Shown piece by piece: positions 44,112 to 52,000 of a stretch of DNA of 52,000 nucleotides. Position numbers and translations under genes: made by a program. Position 1 is the first letter of the stretch. Each line of letters begins with the position of its first letter. Origin of the DNA: Symbiodinium natans (Eukaryota; Sar; Dinophyceae; Suessiales; Symbiodiniaceae); assembly GCA_905221605.1 (NCBI GenBank), contig CAJNDS010000236.1:201501-253500 (forward strand), read 5' to 3'. The notes beneath the pieces are model-generated. The model was given only the letters and a program-made list of their open reading frames with translations. It was not told the DNA's origin and ran no database searches.

Positions 44112-44402
44112 ATGCCAGACAACCCAAAAACCATCCAAAAACCCATAAGTCAGAACCCTGAAGCAACGAGCGAAGCCATGCATCCCTACCCCGTGCTGCC
44201 AGTGGGAGGCTGCAAGCACAGGAAGGCCCCTTTTTTTGGTCTCTTGTGGAACTGCAGGGTGTGGCTTCGAGGCTTATGGAGGCATGGCGGGCAGGTGTTG
44301 ATTGACTTGCTTCCGGCAGATTTCCGACTCGGGTGGATCAGGGTGGAGATGTCCCACCATTTTGGGGTAGACCTTGGACCTCTCCAGAAGAAGGCCAGTT
44401 GA
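44112..44402 (+). CDS. unrecognised ORF, possible exon
   Basis: A 96-codon open frame whose second half (GQVLIDLLPADFRLGWIRVE, then MSHHFGVDLGPLQKK) has protein-like composition. No homology is recognised, no splice partner was found, and it could be chance. Confidence 0.2.
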   Translation: MPDNPKTIQKPISQNPEATSEAMHPYPVLPVGGCKHRKAPFFGLLWNCRVWLRGLWRHGGQVLIDLLPADFRLGWIRVEMSHHFGVDLGPLQKKAS

Positions 44403-45889
44403 ATGTGCTGAGAAGGCCAGCGTCGCCAAGGCCTCGGGCTTCGTGTGCTCCCCCTCAAACCCACGGCCGGCCTCACAGTGCCCCTCGGCTCCATGCTCTG
44501 TATTTTGGGGCTTCTCTTGTTGAACCTTTTGTGGCCTTTCGGGCAAAACCTTCCTCTTCGTTTGTTCTTCTAGATTCCTCGCGACAAGCCCGAACACAGA
44601 CCAAACCTCCAAAGAAACCAAATCTGAACTGGAGGTGAGGGGGCATGTTTGGCTGATGAGAGATTGGTTGTTTTCTGATCCGGGTGTCCGAAAGACACAG
44701 ACACGTCCTTGGAAACTATGCGGCGCATGTTAGCACAGGGCTCGAAACATTGAAAGCGTCTGAGCGCTTGAACTCGCTAGCGCCAACGTGGGGATCTCGG
44801 CCGAATGCGCAGTGAAAACCTCTCGGAGCCGTTGCGAGAAGTATCGAGACATGTGGGACATGTTGAGACATGTTGGGACATTGTGGCTGCTTCAACCATG
44901 AGTCTTCAGGCTGGGGCTGGCCACGTTGTCGGCAAGTTCCAGCAGCCAGTTCTGAGTTACAGACACATGTGTGAAAGGTCCCCAGGCAATCTTGATGCCC
45001 AGGTGCCTGCACTTGTTCAGGATAGGCCATAGGCAAAGAGTCTTGAGGGTGACCCTGTGTCGAAAGCCTCAGCATTGTTTTTGGGCTTGTTGGGCTACTT
45101 AGCTTCTGCGGAACCATCTGGCCCGTGAATCTCCCCACTCCCCCTCAACAAAAAACCACAAAGGCCCGCTTTGTGCAGTGTTTCTACCGTGTTAGCCCAA
45201 TATATAGTGGAGGCAAGGGGGCTACAGTAGCTGGCCGAAAAGCGACCAATGCCCTTTCCGAGTCGTCTCTTGCGTTCCTGGCCTCCTCTGCGTTGCGGTG
45301 GCGGTGCCGGCGCCGTGCGGGGGACCGTCTGTCCACTAGAAGCCCCCTCCCTCCGCCCTAAGCAACCCCAGACATAGGTACTTTTTAGGTGTACTCAAAG
45401 TGCAGTTCTCATACCAAGGGGTTTCAATATCACAGTGAGGGGGTCATGATCATGAGGTGAGGGATTCAATGGAGTTCGACAATCTTCCAGTTGCACGACT
45501 CAGATTCTTTGCTTGCTGGACTCACACCAACCATGCTTAGGCAAGCTCTCTCCCTGACATACCAGATTGTGCTGCGGCCGGTAAAGAGTGATGAGAACAA
45601 GCAGAAGAAAGGCCTTCACGCAGCATGACAATGTGTCAGAACAGGGCCGTCAGGACTCACTCGCATGCTTCTGTTGAGTGTCGGTTTCCACAGCGCCTGC
45701 CGCCAGGACGGTTTCGAATTCAGCACACGTCTCTGGAACCAGTTTCTGCGGATTGCACAGCCCTACTTCTTGCCCTTGGCTTCTCGGTGGCACGTGCGAA
45801 CCTGAACCCTGTCAGATTTTGCCGAAGCGGTATGCCCCAGCCTTCAGACCAGAGACTTATTGACTGAATCTGAGAAAAGAATCTTGGGA

Positions 45890-47220
45890 CCAGTCGAAAT
45901 GACTCGATAGGGAAAAGGAGAGAGAGGAGAAAGAAAGACGGACAGAAAGAAACAAGACAGGAACTAAGAAACTAAATATAGAAAAGCGAGAAACAAGAAC
46001 GACAAGCAACCCTTCACCCGGAAATGCCCAAAGCCTCAGACTCTTAGACCCCCAAGTTTTTATGGCAACAATAAACCAACCCAACCCCAAATCCTTGTAT
46101 CAACCCCTGCGCCCCCCCAAAATCCTCAAACCCACTCTAAAAAACCCAAGAGCCCCAACACCAGAAAGAACGAAAGAACAAAATGCATCAAGAAGAATGG
46201 AGAAGCCCACACATCCCCAAGCAAAAAAGCGCACACAGAAGAAAGAACGAGGTACCTAATGCAATGCAAAAAACACATAACTCGGCACCATGAAGGAACA
46301 CAGGCCATGCAGGCCTTAACAAGAAATACTGAAAGAACGGAAGGAAATTTGGACAGAAAGCATGAACTGACGAAAGCAAGAACGAAATACATAGATACAT
46401 AGCGAAACAGACACGAAGCAATAAAGAAACAGCGTATAAATGCTTGGATAAATACATACAAAGAAGCAAAAACAATGAACGAAAACAACTGCGAAGGACA
46501 TAATGCACATATCGAGAGAACAAACGAAACGAATAGGTACCTTACGAAGAAGGGACAGCACAGAAGAACGAAAGAAAGAACGAAAGACTGGAAGGCAGGG
46601 CAAGGCAAGGCAAGGCAAGGCAAGGCAAGGAAAGGAAAGGAAAGGAAAGGAAGGGGAAGGAAGAAAGAACGATGGAACCAAGGAAGGAAGTACATGAAAG
46701 GGAAAATAAGAAAGCTCAAGACCCTAATGCAGAACGATAAAGACAGACGAAGCATCGTGCAATGCAATACGCAAAGAGGGAACAGCAAAGACGTAAAATA
46801 GGCATCGTTTTCGACTTGGCCAATTTTATGGGTGTATAAGCCACGAGAGACAGACAAGGCAAGCAAATAAAGGCAACTGCCCACTACTTAACTGACTGAC
46901 ACGTTAGTAAAAAGCAACGGCGTCAATGACAACCGGGAAACATGAACAACTAGATAACGGAGTAACGATAAAACTCAATGGCCAATGATGATCGAAGTAA
47001 AGAACGACAGAAGACTTCAAGACCAGCAGAAGAACGGACAGACCACATGTGCAAAGAGCACACTTTCTTTTCCATACAGGAGCAAAGTATAGAAACTGGA
47101 GAATACACAAATTTAAACTTGTCAAAGAAAGGACATTGGGAACGGTGTGCAGCAGGATTGGCATGCATAGATGAAGGACGGACGAACGGAAAGAAGGCAG
47201 GACATACGTAAGAACAAAAA
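45890..47220. repeat. long purine-rich tract (AAAGAACG-like), strand-asymmetric
   Basis: For about 1.3 kb the plus strand is strongly enriched in A and G (GAAAGAACGAAAGAAAG-like text), including a pure pentamer run (CAAGG)n at 46598-46632 passing into (AAAGG)n. The minus strand is therefore pyrimidine-rich and open over long distances, producing Phe/Ser/Leu/Cys-rich phantom ORFs of up to 252 codons. Confidence 0.75.
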
Positions 47221-47745
47221 AGGGGAAGCAAACCGTGACATACATAAACACTTGCAGCAGTGAACAAAGCCCGGAACCAATACGTAAATCAGTGAACAAC
47301 TAGTAAATGCCTGCGTGTTGCCCCGCAAAGCCCCAGAAGAGGAGTAGAACAGTACCAGTGTGAGGCCGAAGGGCGCTGGAGTTGAGAAGTGTAGTTTTGT
47401 GGAGATTGGGAAGGCTTTGTCGGGACGGGGGGGGGGGGTTTGAGGGTTTAAAGCAGAAGTCGACCTGACTCACCATCATGAGTGGCGTCTCAATGACGAG
47501 CTTTCCGGTTAAGGGGGGCTGGTGCCACGAGTGGACCGGGAACAGCGCCACCGAGAATCGCAAGAACCACCAGAAGCATGAGTCCAGGGCCGAAATTGGG
47601 GTGTAGGGTGGCGGGTGGGGGGTGGGGGCGTGATGGGTTGAAGGCGAGTATACAGCCGCAGCAGAGGTTGCCGCCGAGGCTACCACTAGCTTCGCCAGAC
47701 GGTTGTCGTCAGAAACCGTGAAAAACCGGCCCTTGGAACTCTGAA

Positions 47746-47747
<2 letters not shown>

Positions 47748-47776
<29 letters not shown>

Positions 47777-47797
47777 AGAAGAAGAAGAAGAAGAAGG
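47748..47797. repeat. GAA trinucleotide microsatellite
   Basis: About 15 GAA units with a few GAG interruptions. Confidence 0.95.
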
Positions 47798-48046
47798 AGA
47801 AATTCATGTCCCCTGGAGTTCCACAAGCCCCCAAAGCCTGAAGGCAGACCGTGGGGCCCCAGATGCGCAGCCCGGCTTCGTGGCCCTAATCCTGGCTACG
47901 CTTGTGGGCGCCTGGTCCTCCCTTTGGGGGCAATTTTTCCTTGATGTTGTTTGTTTTGGCGGGCCTTTATGCAGATGAACTCCAAAGCTAGACACCTCTT
48001 CCCCATGGAAGCTGCAGCCGCCAAAAAGTGTGGCTTACTGAGCCAC

Positions 48047-48079
48047 CCTAAACCCTAAGCCCTGAACCCTAAACCCTGT
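48047..48079. repeat. short CCCTAAA block
   Basis: Four degenerate units. Confidence 0.8.
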
Positions 48080-48173
48080 AAATGAGCAAAATGAACCCCA
48101 AAGCCCGGCACCTTCGTAGCTTCAAAAGACGCTTCTTACCACTAGTCTAGGGTCCCTGGAGGTGTCGTCGGGG

Positions 48174-48446
48174 CTACGTTCTGGCTGGCCCTGGGGGCAG
48201 GGCTGGCGGTGCAGGCAGTTTTTGGACTGCCCGAAGGCCTCCGGGATGGGGAGTTGCTTGTTCTAGAGTTGCTTGTTCTAGAGTTTGGGGTTTGTTGTGT
48301 TGAATTGTCTGATAGTATACATTGGTATCGCTAGGATCGTCTAGATATTGCAAAACGTCGAGGTGCTTTTGCTGGGTCCTTGGAATGTTGGCGGCCGTTT
48401 TTGGGTGTTTCGGTCTTTTTCTAACATGGTGTCCCTGATTGACCAC
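48174..48446 (-). CDS. unrecognised minus-strand ORF
   Basis: A 90-codon frame, Pro/Gln/His-rich, containing QKHLDVLQYLDDPSDTNVYY. A 15 bp duplication (GAGTTGCTTGTTCTA, 48256-48285) lies in it and duplicates LEQAT. No known motif; probably chance or a fragment. Confidence 0.15.
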   Translation of the reverse strand: MVNQGHHVRKRPKHPKTAANIPRTQQKHLDVLQYLDDPSDTNVYYQTIQHNKPQTLEQATLEQATPHPGGLRAVQKLPAPPALPPGPART

Positions 48447-48863
48447 GTCTTGAAGGGCGCCCGTTGTCTCTTAGTTTACCTCTTAGCATGTGTGACCCCT
48501 GCGTGAAATCGCGGGCGCCAGGCTTGGTTAGCACCGTGGCCACCTTGCAGGAGGCGGGCGGCGCTGAGTTCAAAGCACTGTCGTTGCGTCGTGTCTATTC
48601 CTGCAAGCGTAGTGACGTGGCCAGCGGCTCCTGTAGGCCTGTTTTGAGCGTTGCGCTCGACTGATCCTGCGTGGGTGCTGCAAGAAATGGCTTTGCACAT
48701 GCTGCAAGCGGCGAGCTGCGGCCTCCAAGTTCTTGCCCGAGCCCAGAAGGGACCTAAAAAGCCCAATGCAAGGCCTCGGGGCTGCAGATCCTGGCCCTGC
48801 TTGGCGTCTTAGGTGGGGACTCCTGGCACACAGGGATGTGGCGGCCTTGGGGACCCCGAGAAC

Positions 48864-48945
48864 AGACCCCCATTACAAGTAGCAGGATCTCCTTGTAATA
48901 AGGACCCCTAAGAAGGTACCCCCTAATTCGTAAACCCCCATGTTC
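48864..48945. mobile_element. small inverted-repeat element, family B, partial reversed copy
   Basis: Right end CCCCTAATTCGTAAACCCCC with ATG is the complement of the family terminus. The interior, AGACCCCC and AGGATCTCCTTGTAATAAGG, matches the reverse complement of the copy at 50034-50151. The other terminus is missing. Confidence 0.6.
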
Positions 48946-49063
48946 CAAGGTGCACCTAGGGTCTACGGAGCCCATTTGCTTTCCTGCCCCCGAGAACGGA
49001 AGAAAGTCGTGCAACCCGTCCACTTGGAGGTTCGTGGTACTTGCTGACCAATTAAAGCTGCAC

Positions 49064-49081
49064 ATATATATATATATATAG
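49064..49081. repeat. TA dinucleotide microsatellite
   Basis: Nine TA units. Confidence 0.9.
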
Positions 49082-49142
49082 CCCACTTACAAGCCCCTTA
49101 AGCGCCCCAATATGGTCATAAGTAAAGCTATCAGTACAGTAC

Positions 49143-49181
49143 CCGAAACCCTAAACCCTAAATCCTAAACCCTAAACCCTC
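49143..49181. repeat. CCCTAAA block
   Basis: Five to six units. Confidence 0.9.
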
Positions 49182-49292
49182 TCAGTACGCTTAGAATTGG
49201 TGAATACGTACCAGGAACCTCCAAGCAGGTGCCTCCGCCAGCTTTGCCGCCGCGCAGGAGCGGCTGCAGGGCCGCTGGCGCCAGCCACTTGT
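49182..49292 (+). other. exon-like segment between opposed telomere-type blocks
   Basis: A frame through it reads LQAGASASFAAAQERLQGRW, a plausible amphipathic helix, preceded by CCAAG, which could serve as an acceptor. No family is recognised. It is flanked by CCCTAAA on the left and TTTAGGG on the right, the layout seen around reductase exons 11 and 25. Confidence 0.3.
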
Positions 49293-49371
49293 GGGCTTAG
49301 GGTTTAGGGTTCAGGGTTTAGGGTTCAGGGTTTAGGGTTCAGGGTTTAGGGTTTAGGGTTTACGGTTTAGG
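49293..49371. repeat. TTTAGGG/TTCAGGG block
   Basis: About 11 units alternating TTTAGGG and TTCAGGG. Confidence 0.95.
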
Positions 49372-50033
49372 GGGGCAGGTTGGTGACATTTGTGGGTGAC
49401 ACTTTGTACTTTGAGCAGTGTCGGGGATCGACGGATCGGGTTCAGGTTGTTGTGCAGGCTTTCGATCTTTCAGCGAAGTTGTTGGGTTTTGTTGCTTGGC
49501 ATCCGGGGTGCGGCCCATCTGACAGGGGATATTTGTGTCCAGGGCTTTGCCGGCATTGTAAGGAGTGACCAGGCCCGGGCAGACTTTGAGAATCCTTGAC
49601 TTCAAGGTAGGAGACGCGGGCAGGGATGCGGCAAGTCCACTGCGAAGTCCTTTTTTTGTCACATCTCCGGACGAGTGCGCAGGGAGGAGGGGCGGGCACG
49701 GGTGCCGGTTTTGTAACTTAGTGTTTCAGAAACCAGCAAGCAAAAAGCCGGCAAGGCCGAACTGGCAGAAGCATGAAAGGAGCAGCAAAGCACGGCGCTT
49801 AAGGGCATGTTCCCAACTGCTGCCTTAACCATTGACAGCAACAAAAATGACAACATCTTTCTGTGTTGCTGCCATGCACAAAGATCCTTCATGCCCCAAG
49901 CTCTGTGTCAACACCAGGGGGCTCCAATGTTAAGGGTAAGAAGGGCTGCGCAGCGCGCCTGCTTGCGGACCATGGCTTGTCTCGCCAGCCTCCTTGCATT
50001 TGATACGAGCATCGCGCCCCCGAGCCCGGGCTG

Positions 50034-50151
50034 ACATGGGGTTTACGAAATTAGGGGGTGCGTTTTTGGGCTCCTTATTTCAAAGGAATCCTACTATTTG
50101 GGGGTCTATTTTTGGGTCCCTTATTTTCGTAAACTCCCACATGGTCTCTCC
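50034..50151. mobile_element. small inverted-repeat element, family B, complete copy
   Basis: Left end CATGGGGTTTACGAAATTAG; right end, read in reverse complement, CATGTGGGAGTTTACGAAAA. The near-symmetric interior has TTTTTGGGCTCCTTATTT against TTTTTGGGTCCCTTATTT. About 118 bp, MITE-like, without coding capacity. Confidence 0.75.
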
Positions 50152-50299
50152 CTGTTTGGGGCGTACGCTGGCAGAATGATGTCTTCCAGTCGTGAAGACT
50201 CAGGTGGTGGCTCCTGGCGCTGTTGCTCTTTCTCCTCTTCTGTGTCACAGGCCTCAACGTGCTGCTGAGTTATGCGCCTCGCAAGACTGAACCCATGGT

Positions 50300-50686
50300 T
50301 TGGGGTCAGGGAGGAGTGGTGTGCCGACCTGCCAAATCTGCACAGAAACCCGAGTTTTCTTGGGAGGTTTGGGCATGGTGTCTGTGGACCCAGAGTCTCC
50401 CTTGCAGTGGGACCATCGCGCTATTCAGTGGGTGTCGTGTTGCCTCTGGGATACGATGTTGGCGGCTTCAGGATGGCTGTTTGGGGAGCTCAGTTCCGGT
50501 TTCAAAAGGGCCTCCCAAGAAGACAGTTGGAGAAGTTCGGGATGTTGCTTTTTGGTTGCAGGGTTGGCCGCCACTTGTTTTGCTCAGGTCTTCCGTGCCA
50601 TCGACAACGTTTTAGCGGCTCGGCACGTAGGTGCACTTGAACGGCTCAGAGCTTCTGTTCTTACCAACTTACGAGTTGCTCCCTGA
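50300..50686 (+). CDS. unrecognised ORF of 128 codons
   Basis: The second half has protein-like text, LVAGLAATCFAQVFRAIDNV followed by LAARHVGALERLRASVL, and could contain a hydrophobic helix. Two other frames over the same DNA are also open, so the case is weak. No motif is recognised. Confidence 0.2.
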   Translation: MGSGRSGVPTCQICTETRVFLGGLGMVSVDPESPLQWDHRAIQWVSCCLWDTMLAASGWLFGELSSGFKRASQEDSWRSSGCCFLVAGLAATCFAQVFRAIDNVLAARHVGALERLRASVLTNLRVAP

Positions 50687-51692
50687 AGTCGTGTAAGATG
50701 GCATGTTCAAAATTGCCTGCATGCCTCCAATGCTGTTGGGTCCCACTCAGAAGATTCAGCTCCCGAAGCACGCCCGGGCTGGTTGCTGACAGTGAAACTG
50801 CGGGACACGGAAGCTTTTTTTGTGGCTCAATTGTAGCGAAGTCTATGATCCTGTCGATGACCATGAGGATCGCTCGTGATATGCTCTGCGCGATCATGTT
50901 CACATTGGCCATGACAAGAACAACAACGACGACCATGACGACAAGCGCAGCTGCGCAGGTCGCTTAGACATTGAAGCCACAGGATGCTGCTGTGCAGACA
51001 GGTTTACCTGACCTCCGCAACTTCAGAGCGCCAGCAACACCAGTAGTGGGTCCGGAGTCCAACGTCTTGACCCGCCACAGTCAACTCCTCCTCAGGTGAG
51101 CCCGTGCATGTTGCCTCGATCCTACAGTAGCGGAAAACGACACCGGCGACTTTGAAAGCCATGTTCAAGCAAGCGCATGGCCGGGCCCCGTGGTTCTGTC
51201 CATCAGTTCTGTGGGCTGCTTACAACCCTTAGCACTCTGATCTCCCAGCCGTCGGACGAACCTTGGGGCCAGAATGAGCAATGTTGGGGAGATCTCTCCG
51301 CTTTCGCAGGATTCGATTGAACATCGCTAGAGGGGAATGGCTATAGTGCATTTCTGTGCCGGGATGTTCAAGGCTTTTGTTAATCTGTGGTTCCCAAACC
51401 ATGAACAGAAAACTGTATTGGTGCAGGAACGAGAATAGCGATGGCAGGCCACTAGGCGGTCCATCACTTTTGCTGGCATTTCCACTCGCATCCCCAAAGC
51501 CCCTAAACATCCCCCAGCTAGGAATCCGCCATCTCCACGCGATGTGCCGTCTTTGCTTCAGAGCTGAACGTGATGCTTGCACGGAGCTGAGGTGCAGAAG
51601 GGTTCTTTGAGAATTGCTGACCTCAATGCCCGAAGGGACGGAAGCTCGACCCACGGTCCATGCTCGAGACATGACGCCACATGACCTTTGCA

Positions 51693-51716
51693 GCACAGCC
51701 CCCCCCCCCCCCACCC
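51693..51716 (+). promoter_or_regulatory. poly-C tract and TAG: candidate trans-splice acceptor
   Basis: A run of about 14 C followed by ACCCCTAG (AG at about 51719-51720) lies about 26 bp before the ATG at 51746. A pyrimidine tract ending in AG just ahead of a start codon is what a spliced-leader acceptor would look like. Confidence 0.45.
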
Positions 51717-51745
51717 CTAGAGTCCCCAAGTTCACTTGGGATGAT

Positions 51746-52000
51746 ATGACCTCCGATAGCACAGCCAGAGAACCTCAACCAGAAATGCTGCCCCCAGCCA
51801 TGGCGGCACCGCCTACAAAGGGCGTATCTGCTGTGCCCGCATCTCGTTTGAGCCCCAGCCGGGCCATGCAAGTCGAGCGAAGTCTCTCCGTGCTCTCTGG
51901 TCTTGTCGGACATGCCCAGGAGAGTTTCTTCAGATGCCTCGCTCGAGGGATTGCAAGACGTCCCGTTGTCGCCATCGTGGCATCACTGACACTCTACGCG
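51746..52000 (+). CDS. 5' end of a gene, probably a membrane protein (partial at the window edge)
   Basis: From the ATG at 51746 an open frame runs 85 codons to the edge. It starts with a Pro/Ala/Ser-rich, presumably cytosolic segment, followed by MQVERSLSVLSGLVGHAQES, then FFRCLARGIARRP and a hydrophobic start PVVAIVASLTLYA. A basic helix ending in RRP or RHP directly before the first membrane helix is typical of the N-terminus of Patched/NPC1-like RND permeases. That is only a suggestion, since none of the diagnostic loops or the sterol-sensing domain is in the window. The minus-strand frame here is a shadow. Confidence 0.45.
   Translation, partial: MTSDSTAREPQPEMLPPAMAAPPTKGVSAVPASRLSPSRAMQVERSLSVLSGLVGHAQESFFRCLARGIARRPVVAIVASLTLYA

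Noticed and set aside
46126-46884. 252-codon hydrophobic minus-strand ORF resembling a membrane protein
   Set aside because: The pyrimidine-rich strand yields Phe/Ser/Leu/Cys by composition alone. The overlapping frames are equally hydrophobic.
26527-49371. A real chromosome end within the window
   Set aside because: The telomere-type blocks are short, change orientation repeatedly and have genes running through them, so they are interstitial.

Overview
The window looks like dinoflagellate nuclear DNA, most likely Symbiodiniaceae. Four things point that way: plant-type TTTAGGG telomere repeats scattered inside genes, introns with GC, GA and GT 5' ends, a PPR family of the kind abundant in these algae, and copia-type and LINE-like retroelements with GC-rich, alanine/arginine-rich coding sequence. 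No bacterial operon, CRISPR array, rRNA or tRNA was recognised. This assignment is an inference from the sequence; no database was searched.

Layout. 1-5692 (minus): gag-pol of a Ty1/copia retrotransposon, running off the left edge, with one frameshift in gag. 5.7-14.9 kb: leader region of that element, a short transposase-like ORF, a duplicated ~390 bp repeat, a 470 bp trinucleotide array, a 138 bp tandem repeat and unassigned DNA. 14.9-20.4 kb: decayed LINE-like retroelement pieces, two of them head to head around an inverted repeat. 21.1-22.6 kb: a nearly intact but 5'-truncated LINE reverse transcriptase ending in a heptamer tail.

23.3-41.9 kb (plus) holds the main gene, which no long ORF reveals. 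It is an NADPH-dependent diflavin reductase of the cytochrome P450 reductase/sulfite reductase flavoprotein type, split into about 29 exons of 25-105 bp. FMN, FAD and NADPH domains follow in the correct order, and almost all junctions keep frame. Its introns carry telomere-type repeats: CCCTAAA blocks tend to lie just upstream of an exon and TTTAGGG blocks just downstream. Its largest intron (about 5.5 kb) contains two complete PPR genes on the same strand: one intronless of 645 codons and one of five exons.

42-52 kb is mostly repeats: more telomere-type blocks, two small inverted-repeat element families, a long purine-rich tract and microsatellites. At the right edge a membrane-protein gene begins after a poly-C/AG trans-splice-like acceptor.

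The most unusual features are the telomere-repeat-decorated introns, the genes nested in one of them and the small TIR elements. Exon limits come from reading alone and need transcript support.
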